From NCBI RefSeq assembly GCF_010470665.1, contig NZ_VOPZ01000010.1, forward strand, positions 115,806 to 179,805: a stretch of DNA of 64,000 bases, in the 5' to 3' direction. The notes below the pieces were generated by a model. It ran no database searches. It was not told the DNA's origin and worked only from the letters and a program-made list of their open reading frames with translations. The stretch is from Desulfovibrio sp. JC022 (lineage in GTDB: Bacteria > Desulfobacterota > Desulfovibrionia > Desulfovibrionales > Desulfovibrionaceae). The translations under genes were made by a program, and so were the position numbers. Positions 26,500 through 35,586 of the stretch are shown here, piece after piece; position 1 is the first letter of the stretch, and every line of letters begins with the position of its first letter.

Positions 26500-26901
26500 A
26501 TGAAAAAAATGATTTTAACTTTGGCACTGGTTCTTCTACCCACTCTTTGCTTTGCAGGGCCCATGGAAGACTTTGTGGAGGAGTGCACAAAAGCTACACA
26601 AAATGAAACGGCATGCATGAAAATTTATGCCGATGCCATGAGCAGCCATATTTTCGATGGAGCAAATTTTTCGGCCGGACAAAGAGTAAAATGCGGTGCA
26701 GGCCTTGAACTTCGTGTTGCTGCCCATGCCTGTGAATTCCTGCCCATAGGCGGTGGAGCCTGTGTTGAAGCAGCCAAACGCCAATGCGCCCGTATGTGCG
26801 GCGGATGTCCGTCCATTGCTGACAGATTCTGTCAGTCCGATCTGCCACTTACCGACATGATCAAACAAATTAAAAACGGCAAATTCGCTTGTAAACAATA
26901 A
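26500..26901 (+). CDS. Secreted cysteine-rich protein, unknown
   Basis: The 133-residue protein has a signal peptide (cleavage after CFA, about residue 18) and ten cysteines in the mature part. These include VKCGAG, HACEF, GACVEAAKRQCARMCGGCP and a C-terminal FACKQ. The even number suggests disulfides in the periplasm, or metal binding. I do not recognise the family. GGAGG at 26491-26495 favours ATG 26500 (an ATG at 26497 is too close). A terminator follows, so it is probably monocistronic. Confidence 0.75.
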   Translation: MKKMILTLALVLLPTLCFAGPMEDFVEECTKATQNETACMKIYADAMSSHIFDGANFSAGQRVKCGAGLELRVAAHACEFLPIGGGACVEAAKRQCARMCGGCPSIADRFCQSDLPLTDMIKQIKNGKFACKQ

Positions 26902-26931
26902 ATACTCACATACTACCACTCTGCTTAGAAG

Positions 26932-26969
26932 AAAAAGCTGCCGGAAATATGTTTCCGACAGCTTTTTTT
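26932..26969 (+). terminator. Terminator of the cysteine-rich protein gene
   Basis: AAAAAGCTGCCGGAAA and TTTCCGACAGCTTTTTT form a long stem with a T-run. Confidence 0.88.
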
Positions 26970-27051
26970 ATTAAAACTCACTTTTTTACTTGAAATCGAT
27001 TCTCAAGTTCATTAAGACTAATTTCAGGCAAACAAAAAAAGGAGATATACC

Positions 27052-27201
27052 ATGACCCAGACAGCCAGTATTTCTTCACTCGACAAGAAAAAATTTCTGA
27101 AAAGTGCATTTAAAAATTTTTGCGGCTCCAGCGCAAAAAAAACAATGGAGACGGACAATCCCCCCTTTCCGAATCCTGAAAAAAACAAAGCCCAATCCTG
27201 A
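27052..27201 (+). CDS. 49-residue small basic protein, unknown
   Basis: The frame begins MTQTASISSLDKKKFLKSAF, contains one Cys (NFCGSS) and ends in a proline-rich PFPNPEKNKAQS tail. It has a very strong ribosome site, AAGGAGATATACC, directly before ATG. No membrane helix or known motif is visible. A second small gene follows after 80 bases without a terminator between them, suggesting a two-gene transcript. Confidence 0.6.
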   Translation: MTQTASISSLDKKKFLKSAFKNFCGSSAKKTMETDNPPFPNPEKNKAQS

Positions 27202-27281
27202 CCAGAATTGACCATGCTGAGTTCAGGCAGTTCTGAAATTTTCTGAAATTTCCTCAAATAAAAAAATCAGCGGAGTATAAA

Positions 27282-27461
27282 ATGGCAGATGTTATCAGAG
27301 AAGCAGCTCGCATGAGACAGCAATACGGTTGGAAAACATATCTTATAAAATTTAAAGACTACTACTCATACACTTTTGACCCCAGCCTTTTCCCGGATTT
27401 TGAATTACTTGGTGAAGTAGGAACTGATGGAGCGATCATCCCCTCCTCCAAGGTGAAATAA
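27282..27461 (+). CDS. 59-residue small protein, unknown
   Basis: The frame begins MADVIREAARMRQQYGWKTY and continues with an aromatic-rich segment (KFKDYYSYTF, FPDFELL). CGGAG lies 7 bases before the ATG. A strong terminator at 27519 closes the unit with the 49-residue gene upstream. The composition resembles a folded small domain rather than noise. Function unknown. Confidence 0.6.
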   Translation: MADVIREAARMRQQYGWKTYLIKFKDYYSYTFDPSLFPDFELLGEVGTDGAIIPSSKVK

Positions 27462-27518
27462 ACAACCCGCATACTCTCCCAAGGTTGTAACACCCATGCT
27501 TTAACCTGACTTCACCTT

Positions 27519-27566
27519 CCCGGCTTCGTATCTCTCCCCGTAGACGAAGCCGGGATTATTTTTTTA
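27519..27566 (+). terminator. Terminator after the small-protein pair
   Basis: CCCGGCTTCGT (27519-27529) and ACGAAGCCGGG (27544-27554) form a perfect 11-bp stem followed by ATTATTTTTTT. Confidence 0.88.
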
Positions 27567-27569
27567 GAA

Positions 27570-27740
27570 CTAATCTTCAGCACAGTCCTCAGAAAGCGCA
27601 TCCCCAATCCGTCCAAAAACTTCCTGCAATTTTTCGGGAATGGCATCCCCGCCGCTTAAAAGTTCCTGCACCTCTTGCGAGGAAAGTCCTGCCGATTCGG
27701 CAATAGCTAATATTTTTTCCGATATTTCAGTCTTGTTCAT
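27570..27740 (-). CDS. 56-residue small acidic protein, unknown
   Basis: The minus-strand frame begins MNKTEISEKILAIAESAGLS and is strongly acidic toward its end (DALSEDCAED). Predicted helices resemble a small regulatory or helix-turn-helix-like peptide (SSQEVQELL), but no family is assignable. The ribosome site (AGAAAG) is only moderate. It converges on the terminator at 27519. Coding potential is judged from length and composition alone. Confidence 0.45.
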   Translation of the reverse strand: MNKTEISEKILAIAESAGLSSQEVQELLSGGDAIPEKLQEVFGRIGDALSEDCAED

Positions 27741-27901
27741 AGCTTTCTATTTACACTCCCCGCACTCGGTTTGCAAAAAATGATTTTGTGCAAAAAACGA
27801 AACTGGACATCAATAAAAGATGGCTCTATTAAGGCTATCGTCTGCCCTGAACAAGAGATATTCAGATCAGCGGACACCAAAATCATTTTTCTGGAGCTAA
27901 C

Positions 27902-28642
27902 ATGCTGGACAACCTGAGCATTGTACTTTTCGGTACCAAATACCCTGAAAACGTCGGATCATCGGCCCGAGCCATGACCAATATGGGCTGCAACAACCTG
28001 ACTCTGGTGCGCCCTGCATCATGGGACATGGACAAGGCCCTGCCGCTGGCAACAGTGAAAGCCCGTGACATTGTGGAAAAAGCGGTAGTCGCAGACGACC
28101 TTTCCGAAGCCTTAAAAGGACATACCAGAGTATACGGAACAACCGCCCGCACCGGAGGCTGGCGCAAAGGTGTAATGACCCCGTCCACCGCGGCTCCGCT
28201 TATGGTTGAACAGCTTCGGGCAGGTGAAAAAATAGCAGTGGTATTCGGCCCGGAAGACAGAGGACTGACTAACGATGAAACCCAGCTCTGCTCAAGACTG
28301 ATCAACATCCCCACCAGCCACGACAACAGCTCCCTGAACCTTTCTCAAGCAGTACTCATCATTTTGTATGAATGCTTTAAAAACGCTCTGGATAAACCCT
28401 ACACTCCCGCAGGCCCGCCAGAAGAGCGTTCTACATCATTTGAAGAGCAGGAAATTCTGGCTTCCAACCTGCAAGAAACCCTGCTGGCAATTGATTTCCT
28501 GAAGGCCGACAACCCCGACTACTGGATGATGCCGGTCCGCAGGTTCATGTCCAGACTCGACATCAAACGCAACGAATTCAATCTGCTTATGGGAATATGC
28601 CGTCAGATCAAATGGATAGCCGGACAGGCAGGTAAAAAATAA
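27902..28642 (+). CDS. trmJ: TrmJ-like tRNA 2'-O-methyltransferase (SpoU/TrmH superfamily)
   Basis: The 246-residue protein has the SPOUT knot motifs: PENVGSSARAMTNMG, then VVFGPEDRGLTNDE, and IPTSHDNSSLNLSQAV near residue 140. The C-terminal extension is shared with TrmJ, which methylates the ribose of residue 32 in tRNA anticodon loops. The symbol is by similarity; other SpoU RNA methyltransferases share the core. A GGAG site precedes the ATG. Confidence 0.85.
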   Translation: MLDNLSIVLFGTKYPENVGSSARAMTNMGCNNLTLVRPASWDMDKALPLATVKARDIVEKAVVADDLSEALKGHTRVYGTTARTGGWRKGVMTPSTAAPLMVEQLRAGEKIAVVFGPEDRGLTNDETQLCSRLINIPTSHDNSSLNLSQAVLIILYECFKNALDKPYTPAGPPEERSTSFEEQEILASNLQETLLAIDFLKADNPDYWMMPVRRFMSRLDIKRNEFNLLMGICRQIKWIAGQAGKK

Positions 28643-28724
28643 TCAGATAGCAAGCTCAGCCCCTTCTCAATTTAAAGAAAGAAAGCTACAGTACAAACCA
28701 AATTTAGATATGCGGAGCCTGTAA

Positions 28725-29468
28725 ATGTCCGAAAAAAATACCATTCAAGACCTAAGCGGAGTATTCTCGCGCCAGAGAATCGCCAAGGTCGGAACCGGAA
28801 CCACCACCCGCCGAGTGGCTCAGATCGGTTACTATTTTGTTGAACAAATGGCCGAAGACCTTTTTCAGGTCCGTCCTTTGAACAGTAATTTCGTCCCCAC
28901 CGGTGATCCGGAAGGAATCACCCGCGACGAACTTCTTGAGTCATATACCCCGGAACCTGAAATGTACCACAAGCAGGTTCTGCCCAACATGAAGGATTTG
29001 CAAAAAACCCTCGCCCGTGCGGACCGTCACCGCCAGCAGGGAAATTCCTTCAGTGCCGAGATGGAATACACCAACGCCATCAAGGTTGATGAACTGAACG
29101 TACGTGGCAACTTCGGGGTTGGACTCTGCCTTATGCAGAGAGGTGAAAATGACCGGGCAAATGATGTTTTCGCCCGCCTTGTTTCCATGGATGCCCCCTT
29201 TGCCCCTGAACACAAGCATATGTTCAATGATTTCGGCATCAACCTGCGTAAATCAAAAATGATCCCGCAGGCCATTGAATATTACTCCAAAGCCATTGCC
29301 CTCAGCCCGGAAGATGAACACCTGCGTTACAATCTCGCCCGTGCCTACTTTGAAGACAAGCAGTACGAAAAAGTACGTGAGGAACTGACTAAGTGTCTGG
29401 AACTTAATCCTGATTTCGCTGAAGGCAAAAAATTTGTCGCTTATCTGGACAAAAATAAGCTGGGCTGA
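28725..29468 (+). CDS. TPR-repeat protein, unknown
   Basis: The 247-residue soluble protein has an N-terminal region of about 85 residues, then at least three tetratricopeptide repeats (ANDVFARLVSMD; AIEYYSKAIALSPEDEHLRYNLARAYFE; VREELTKCLELNPDFAEG). TPR arrays mediate protein binding. GGAG lies 8 bases before the start. No operon partner identifies its role; it lies 27 bases before cobB but need not be related. Confidence 0.85.
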   Translation: MSEKNTIQDLSGVFSRQRIAKVGTGTTTRRVAQIGYYFVEQMAEDLFQVRPLNSNFVPTGDPEGITRDELLESYTPEPEMYHKQVLPNMKDLQKTLARADRHRQQGNSFSAEMEYTNAIKVDELNVRGNFGVGLCLMQRGENDRANDVFARLVSMDAPFAPEHKHMFNDFGINLRKSKMIPQAIEYYSKAIALSPEDEHLRYNLARAYFEDKQYEKVREELTKCLELNPDFAEGKKFVAYLDKNKLG

Positions 29469-29495
29469 TCCGAAAAAAAACATTATAGAGTTCCA

Positions 29496-30872
29496 ATGAA
29501 CTCCATCAAAGGCTTCATTGTAGCAGGAACCCACAGCGGTTGCGGCAAGACCTCGGTAACACTGGGGCTTATGGCTGCGCTCGCCCGTCGCAATATCAAA
29601 GTCCAGCCCTTTAAGACCGGGCCGGACTTCATTGATCCGGGGCACCATAGCCGTGCAGCCGGACGGACCTGCCACAACCTTGACGGCTGGATGCTTTCGG
29701 GCAAAACCCTGCGCGATATATTTTCCCGCTACTCACAGGACGCTGACGCCTGCATTGTTGAAGGCGTCATGGGCCTGTACGACGGCTATTCCGCGCTGGA
29801 TGAAACAGGTTCCACCGCCCATCTTTCCAAAGAGCTGAACCTGCCGGTAATTCTGGTTGTGGATGCCGGGTCCATGGCCCGTTCCGCAGCTGCGCTGGTG
29901 CAGGGATTCTGCAATTTTGATCCTGAAACCCCTGTGGCGGGGGTTATCTTCAACCGCGTTGGAAGCAGCAATCACGCCCAGATCCTGACCGAAGCCATCT
30001 CACTTACAGAGGTCCCCCTTGTGGGCTGTCTTCCCCGCAGGGAAGAAATAGCCACGCCCTCCCGTCATCTGGGACTTGTAACCCCGGAACACCTTGAAGA
30101 CCTTGAATTCAAATACAATGCCCTTGCGGACTGGGTTGAAGAAAACCTTGATCTGGACCAGATAATCGAAGCCCTGCCTGACATTCCCCTGCAACCGCGT
30201 TTTGATGAAGTACCCATGATCCCTCGAACCCGCATCGGGATTGCGCAGGATGATGCCTTTTCATTTTACTACGAAGAAAACCTGCGTCTGCTGCGCGAAG
30301 CAGGAGCGGAGCTTATCCCCTTTTCCCCCATAGAAGACAAAGCCCTGCCTGAAGGTATTTCCGGACTTTATTTCGGTGGCGGCTACCCGGAACTGGCCGC
30401 CTTTGATCTGGCCCAGAATACCAAGCTGCGCCGGGCCATTGCTGAGTTTTCTGCGGCAGGCCATCCGGTATATGCAGAATGCGGCGGTTTCATGTATCTC
30501 ATGGAATCCATTTGCAAAGATGACCGTGTTTTCCCCATGTGCGGCATATTCCCCTTCCGCAGTGCCATGCAGTCCCGTTTCCAATCCCTTGGGTACCGCG
30601 GTGTTGAACTTTCCCATGACACAATCCTCGGTCCGGCTGGAACTATGATCCGTGGTCATGAATTCCATTATTCCGCATTGGAAGATATGCCGGAAAATCT
30701 GCGAAAATCCTATCAGGTGACCTGCAAGAAAAAAATTTCCGCAAGCGAAGGATTCATTGCCAATGAAAACACGCTGGGCAGTTATATTCATCTTCATTTT
30801 GCCAGTAATCCGCAGGTTGCAAAGAATTTTGTAGAAGCCTGCATGGCCTCTTCACACGCGGAAGAAATTTAA
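29496..30872 (+). CDS. cbiA: Cobyrinate a,c-diamide synthase (CobB/CbiA)
   Basis: The 458-residue protein has the dethiobiotin-synthase-like ATP-binding loop GTHSGCGKTS near residue 11 and a C-terminal glutamine amidotransferase domain. That domain has YFGGGYPEL, the catalytic Cys in YAECGGFMYL (about residue 330) and a closing HLHFASNP. It amidates the a and c side chains of cobyrinic acid or its cobalt form. With cbiD, cbiET and cbiF nearby it belongs to cobalamin synthesis. The family also includes hydrogenobyrinate enzymes; the anaerobic (Cbi) reading fits a sulfate reducer. Confidence 0.92.
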   Translation: MNSIKGFIVAGTHSGCGKTSVTLGLMAALARRNIKVQPFKTGPDFIDPGHHSRAAGRTCHNLDGWMLSGKTLRDIFSRYSQDADACIVEGVMGLYDGYSALDETGSTAHLSKELNLPVILVVDAGSMARSAAALVQGFCNFDPETPVAGVIFNRVGSSNHAQILTEAISLTEVPLVGCLPRREEIATPSRHLGLVTPEHLEDLEFKYNALADWVEENLDLDQIIEALPDIPLQPRFDEVPMIPRTRIGIAQDDAFSFYYEENLRLLREAGAELIPFSPIEDKALPEGISGLYFGGGYPELAAFDLAQNTKLRRAIAEFSAAGHPVYAECGGFMYLMESICKDDRVFPMCGIFPFRSAMQSRFQSLGYRGVELSHDTILGPAGTMIRGHEFHYSALEDMPENLRKSYQVTCKKKISASEGFIANENTLGSYIHLHFASNPQVAKNFVEACMASSHAEEI

Positions 30873-30905
30873 GCAGACTGCATTTACTCCAAAACGGGCA
30901 ACTCA

Positions 30906-32075
30906 ATGCAGAAGTACATCATGCACATAGACATGGACGCCTTTTTCGCGTCCGTGGAACAACTGGACAACCCGGCCCTGCGCGGAAAACCAGTGGGCGT
31001 CGGCTCCCTGCACGAACGTTCGGTCCTAAGCGCGGCCTCTTACGAAGCGCGTAAATTCGGGGTCCGCTCAGCCATGCCCGTGCATCAGGCCCTGAAACTC
31101 TGCCCGCAATTACAGGTGGTTTCAGGAAGCAGACATCGGTACAAGGAAATTTCGCGCAAAGTCATGGAAGTACTATCCAACTACTCTCCGGTTGTGGAAA
31201 AAGCATCCATTGACGAAGCCTACATCGATATCACCGGAACGGAAAAGCTGTTCGGCACCCCGCTGCAAATTGCCCAATCCATCAAAGCCGATATCCAGAA
31301 AGCCACCGGGCTGACTGCATCAGTAGGCATTGCCCCGGTTAAATTTCTGGCCAAAATAGCCTCCGACCTCAACAAACCGGATGGCATCTCCATCATCGAA
31401 GCTGAGCAGGTGCAGGTTTTTCTGAAAACCCTGCCGGTGGAAAAAATTCCCGGTGTAGGCAAAAAAGCCCTGCCCCGACTGCGCTCCTACGGCATCACTT
31501 ATGCTGCCGACCTTCGCCGCTACCCCCCGGAATTTTGGAGAGAACATTTTGGGGAGCGTGGTCCCGTCCTCTACGATAAAGGCGCAGGAATTGACCCCAC
31601 CCCGGTGACCAAAGGTGGGGCCATGAAATCATCCAGCGCGGAGAACACCTTCGGCAAGGATGTTTCAGATATCCATACCCTGAAAACCCTGCTGCTCAAG
31701 CAGTCCGAACGCATTGCAGCAGATATTAGAAAACATGGGGTCAAAGGCCGGACCATCACCCTGAAAATCAAATTTCCCGATTTCCGCCAGATCACCCGCA
31801 GCCGGACCCTTGATTCACGCACCTCCCATGGTGGAACAATCTACAAAACAGCATGCCAAATACTGGATGCGGAGCTGCCAATCGGCAAAATACGACTGAT
31901 TGGGGTCGGCATTTCCAATTTCGAAGAACGCAACAGGCAGCTATCCCTGCTGGATGATCCTGAAAAGCCTCGCAAAAATAAAAAACTGGACCAGCTGGAC
32001 AAAGCCATGGATCAGGTACGCCTTAAATTCGGTAAGGATATCCTCACCAAAGGGAGGCTGCTGGAAGATGAGTAA
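30906..32075 (+). CDS. dinB: DNA polymerase IV
   Basis: The 389-residue Y-family polymerase has HIDMDAFFASVEQ, PVGVG, SYEARKFGVRS, the catalytic SIDEAYIDIT near residue 105 and the helix-hairpin-helix GVGKKALPRL. It performs error-prone synthesis across lesions. It lies between cobalamin genes and overlaps cbiD by 8 bases, an unusual neighbour that makes co-expression with cobalamin synthesis likely. No LexA box is evident in the 33-bp gap upstream. Confidence 0.94.
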   Translation: MQKYIMHIDMDAFFASVEQLDNPALRGKPVGVGSLHERSVLSAASYEARKFGVRSAMPVHQALKLCPQLQVVSGSRHRYKEISRKVMEVLSNYSPVVEKASIDEAYIDITGTEKLFGTPLQIAQSIKADIQKATGLTASVGIAPVKFLAKIASDLNKPDGISIIEAEQVQVFLKTLPVEKIPGVGKKALPRLRSYGITYAADLRRYPPEFWREHFGERGPVLYDKGAGIDPTPVTKGGAMKSSSAENTFGKDVSDIHTLKTLLLKQSERIAADIRKHGVKGRTITLKIKFPDFRQITRSRTLDSRTSHGGTIYKTACQILDAELPIGKIRLIGVGISNFEERNRQLSLLDDPEKPRKNKKLDQLDKAMDQVRLKFGKDILTKGRLLEDE

Positions 32076-33183
32076 AAGAGATCTGAGTAAAGAACAGCTC
32101 CGCGAGGGCTATACCACCGGATCTTCAGCAACCGCAGCAGCCATGGCTGCTATCCGGGTTTTGTTTAGCGATGACACGCCGGAACAAATTGAAATTCCTC
32201 TTCCGGTCAAAGGGACCTTGAACATTCCTATTGCACGGGTGGAAAAAGAAGGTAAGTGCGCACGCGGTGTGGTCATTAAAGACGGCGGAGACGACCCGGA
32301 CGCCACCCACGGGCATGAAATTCATGCGCTGGTGGAAATAAGCGAAGCCGAAACCCTGCGAGTTGAAGTTGAAGGCGGCATTGGCGTTGGCCGGGTAACC
32401 CTGCCGGGACTGCCTGTCCCTGTTGGCGAAGCTGCCATCAATCCCGTGCCCCGCAAACAGATCATTTCCGGAGTCATCAAGGAGACCAACGAAGTGACGC
32501 CGGATTTCGCAGGACTAATTAGAATCACCATTGAAGTGCCGCAGGGCGAAACAATCGCCAATGAAACCATGAATGCCCGGCTGGGCATTCTGGGAGGAAT
32601 CTCCATACTGGGCACCCAAGGAATTGTGCGCCCCTTTAGTCATGCTTCGTGGAAAGCATCAATCGCCCAGTCTTTAAACGTGGCCCGAGCCAGTGGTCTG
32701 GATGAAATAGTATTCACAACCGGAAGGCGCAGTGAGCAGTTCTATCTGGAACAATTCCCCGAAACCCCGCCCATCGGTGTGGTGCAGGCTGCTGATTTTT
32801 TTAAATTTTCCATGCAACAGGCCAGACTGAAAGAAATGCGCACGGTACGTTGGTCCATTTTCATCGGTAAGGTGGTCAAACACGCCATGGGTTTTCCCTA
32901 CACCCACGCCAAAGACTGGGCCATTGATTTTGACCTTCTGGCCGATTGGTGCGCGGAACTGGGCATGCCAGAGGAATTGACAGAAAAAAACCGGGCCGCG
33001 ATAACGGCCCGGCATATATATGAAATGGTCCCCGAAGAATCACGCGAAGCTTTCATCCGCATGCTGGTCCGTAAAGCACGCGAAAGTGCCTGTGGATTCA
33101 GCGGGAACTCGGAGGTAGCAATAAAGTACGTCCTTTTTGATTTTGAGGGCAAAATGATCTATTCCCCCGAAAATCAGAAATAA
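32068..33183 (+). CDS. cbiD: Cobalt-precorrin-5B C1-methyltransferase (CbiD)
   Basis: The 371-residue protein opens with LREGYTTGSSATAAAMAA, the CbiD signature, and contains KDGGDDPDATHG, GGIGVGRVTLPGL and TGRRSEQF. CbiD methylates C1 in the anaerobic cobalamin route. I chose ATG 32068, with GGGAGG upstream inside dinB; a longer in-frame extension overlaps dinB coding sequence and has no family similarity. Its 3' end overlaps the convergent small gene by 10 bases. Confidence 0.93.
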   Translation: MSKRDLSKEQLREGYTTGSSATAAAMAAIRVLFSDDTPEQIEIPLPVKGTLNIPIARVEKEGKCARGVVIKDGGDDPDATHGHEIHALVEISEAETLRVEVEGGIGVGRVTLPGLPVPVGEAAINPVPRKQIISGVIKETNEVTPDFAGLIRITIEVPQGETIANETMNARLGILGGISILGTQGIVRPFSHASWKASIAQSLNVARASGLDEIVFTTGRRSEQFYLEQFPETPPIGVVQAADFFKFSMQQARLKEMRTVRWSIFIGKVVKHAMGFPYTHAKDWAIDFDLLADWCAELGMPEELTEKNRAAITARHIYEMVPEESREAFIRMLVRKARESACGFSGNSEVAIKYVLFDFEGKMIYSPENQK

Positions 33184-33446
33184 TCTTCTTCGTCATGGTC
33201 ACTGAGGGTATAGAGTACGTAGATTCCCACGGCACCGGCAAGTAAAGACACCACATAAAAGGGTGTACAGCGATTCTCTGTACCGGCTGTATAATTGTTC
33301 ACCTCGTACTCGATACGCATGTTGCCCATAATGTCATTAACATCGGACATGGTTTTTCCGGCCAGCATGGGAGCGGTGAGGGAGAATCCGTAGAAAGCAG
33401 TAAGAATGGAGCCGACCAAAAGAGCTATGGCAATTAACCTTTTCAT
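33174..33446 (-). CDS. Small protein with two membrane helices, unknown
   Basis: The 90-residue protein has helices at about 4-24 and 64-82, a loop with one Cys (NRCTPF) and a very acidic C terminus (SDHDEEDYF). GGAGGTGATGAGAT directly precedes the ATG on the minus strand, so translation is well supported. It converges on and overlaps the end of cbiD by 10 bases. No family is recognised. Confidence 0.7.
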   Translation of the reverse strand: MKRLIAIALLVGSILTAFYGFSLTAPMLAGKTMSDVNDIMGNMRIEYEVNNYTAGTENRCTPFYVVSLLAGAVGIYVLYTLSDHDEEDYF

Positions 33447-33576
33447 ATCTCATCACCTCCGCAAAAAGCATGGAAGGGGTCAAAATCATAATAACAGATT
33501 CTTATTTTTTTGGTAACTAATATTGAAATAAAATTCAGGATTGAAATCTTCCTTTAATATCCAAGCAATACATTGT

Positions 33577-34809
33577 ATGAAACATAACATGATACATCCT
33601 CTGCAAATAATCGGACTCCATCCGGGCAGCCTTGAGCCGTCGCAAAAGGCAGCAGAAAACATTTCCAAAGCCGATATACTCAGCGGAGGAAAAAGGCTGC
33701 TGGAAGCATTTCCAAAGTTCAAAGGAGAAAAGATCCCCTTCAGTTCCCCGGTAAAGGAATATGCAAAGACTCTTGAAAAATTACTCGCCAAGGGTAAAAA
33801 AGTAGTCTTGCTGGCTGATGGCGACCCACTGCTCTTCGGCATTGCCCAGTCCCTTATTCCCATGCTGGGTGAAGAAAACGTAACGATCACGCCCTCGCTA
33901 TCCACAATTCAGCTCGGAGCGGCAAGATTGGGATGTAGCTGGAAAGATTTTGAAATTATTTCCCTGCATGGAAGAAACGACTTTTCCCCACTTTTCGGAG
34001 CCATGCAGCGCAAGAAAGATTGCGCCGTCTACACGGATCAAACCAATACCCCGCAAGCCATTGCCAAGCGGCTGCTAGAAAAAGGGGTTGATAATTACTT
34101 CATGGTCGTGCTGGCCCGGCTTGGCACCCCCGAAGAGAAAATCACCCGAGGCAGGCCGGAATCTTTCCTGAATTTCACCTGCGCGGACCTGAACATCGTC
34201 ATCCTTACTGTGGACAACAAAGAAAGCAGCACCAAAATCTTCGGGCGTGAAGACGATTCATTCACAAGGGAGAAGGGATTGATCACCAAGCTCCCGGTCC
34301 GTTCCACCGGAATCGCACTGCTGGATATCAGGCCGAACCAGACTGTCTGGGACCTCGGCGCGGGCTGCGGCTCGGTTGCCATTGATGCTTCTTTCATCAC
34401 CACTGGTTCACGTTTTTTTGCAATTGAGCAGAAGCCCGAGCGGGTTGAAATGATCAAAGAAAATATCCGCAGATTCAAAGCTTGGTCCGTTGAGCCGACC
34501 TGCGGAACAATGCCGCAAGCCCTGGCTGAACTCCCGGACCCGGAACGTATTTTCATGGGCGGGGGCATCGGGCGTGATGACTCGGTTATCCGCGAAGCAG
34601 CCAAACGCCTTAAACCGGGCGGCAGACTGGTGGTCCACGCCATCCTCATGGGCAGCATCCAGCGCAGCCGCGACCTGTTCGAAGAACTGGGCTGGAACTG
34701 GCAGTCCATGCAGATTCAGGCCTCAACTTCAGATAAACTGGCCGGGGACATCCGCTACAAGGCGCACAATCCGGTAACCATACTCTGGGCCGACAAGCCC
34801 GAAGGATAA
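33577..34809 (+). CDS. cbiET: Precorrin-6Y methyltransferase CbiE-CbiT fusion (CobL-like)
   Basis: The N-terminal half (to about 205) is the CbiE tetrapyrrole methylase (LADGDPLLFGIAQSL, TPSLSTIQLGAARLG). The C-terminal half is the CbiT decarboxylating methyltransferase (VWDLGAGCGSVAIDAS, FMGGGIGRDD). The fusion methylates C5 and C15 and removes the C12 acetate carboxyl. The start is uncertain: ATG 33577 or 33589 lack a clear ribosome site, and a TTG at 33541 abuts AGGA. CbiF follows after 4 bases. Confidence 0.9.
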   Translation: MKHNMIHPLQIIGLHPGSLEPSQKAAENISKADILSGGKRLLEAFPKFKGEKIPFSSPVKEYAKTLEKLLAKGKKVVLLADGDPLLFGIAQSLIPMLGEENVTITPSLSTIQLGAARLGCSWKDFEIISLHGRNDFSPLFGAMQRKKDCAVYTDQTNTPQAIAKRLLEKGVDNYFMVVLARLGTPEEKITRGRPESFLNFTCADLNIVILTVDNKESSTKIFGREDDSFTREKGLITKLPVRSTGIALLDIRPNQTVWDLGAGCGSVAIDASFITTGSRFFAIEQKPERVEMIKENIRRFKAWSVEPTCGTMPQALAELPDPERIFMGGGIGRDDSVIREAAKRLKPGGRLVVHAILMGSIQRSRDLFEELGWNWQSMQIQASTSDKLAGDIRYKAHNPVTILWADKPEG

Positions 34810-34813
34810 TATA

Positions 34814-35572
34814 ATGGGTAAAGTATATTTTATCGGAGCCGGGCCGGGCGACCCGGAACTGATCACCGTAAAAGGGCAGCGCATCATCCGCGAAGCCGGG
34901 CTGGTTCTCTATGCCGGATCACTGGTTCCTGAAGCTGTCATTGCCGAAGCACGCGAAGATGCTCGCATTGAAAACTCAGCCTCCATGTCTCTGGAAGAAA
35001 CAGACCGCATCATGCAGGAATATACAGCCAAGGGTGAAATCGTGGCCCGCGTGCATACCGGTGACCCCGCGCTTTACGGAGCAGTGCAGGAGCAAGCCCG
35101 GTTACTGCAAGCAACGGACATCGAATATGAGGTCATTCCCGGTGTAACTTCAGCCTGTGCAGCAGCGGCAGCGTCCGGCGCATCCTTCACCGTTCCCGGA
35201 GGAACCCAGACCCTAATCCTGACCCGCATGGCCGGGAGAACCCCGGTGCCTGAATCCGAAAGTTTGCAAAAACTGGCCGCCCATAATTCCGCCATGGCTA
35301 TTTATCTTTCAGCGGGAAACCCCATGGGCATTCAGGAACAGCTTCTAGCCGGGGGCATGGAACCGGCCACCCCGGTCATCCTCGGCTACCGTATCGGCTG
35401 GCCCGAAGAAAAGTCCGTACCGACCACCCTTGAAAATCTGGCTGAAACAGCAGAACAGAACGATTTCAAACGGCAAACCATTTTCATGATCCTGCCCGGT
35501 AAGGACAATGACAGCGAATCCCTGCTTTATGATTCAGGATTCAGCCATATGTTCCGCAAAGAAGACACATAA
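34814..35572 (+). CDS. cbiF: Cobalt-precorrin-4 C11-methyltransferase (CbiF/CobM)
   Basis: The 252-residue protein has YFIGAGPGDPELITVKG, LYAGSLVPEA, VHTGDPALYGA and VIPGVTSACAAAAA, the classic CobM/CbiF pattern. It transfers a methyl group from SAM to C11 of the corrin precursor. It is 4 bases behind cbiET, so the two are co-translated. No U-tracted terminator separates it from the inverted repeat at 35587. Confidence 0.93.
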   Translation: MGKVYFIGAGPGDPELITVKGQRIIREAGLVLYAGSLVPEAVIAEAREDARIENSASMSLEETDRIMQEYTAKGEIVARVHTGDPALYGAVQEQARLLQATDIEYEVIPGVTSACAAAAASGASFTVPGGTQTLILTRMAGRTPVPESESLQKLAAHNSAMAIYLSAGNPMGIQEQLLAGGMEPATPVILGYRIGWPEEKSVPTTLENLAETAEQNDFKRQTIFMILPGKDNDSESLLYDSGFSHMFRKEDT

Positions 35573-35586
35573 GCACTCAAAAGAAT

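Noticed and set aside
29400..35580. Cobalamin riboswitch near the cbi genes
   Set aside because: No B12-box-like sequence was seen in the short gaps before cobB/cbiA, cbiD, cbiET or cbiF.
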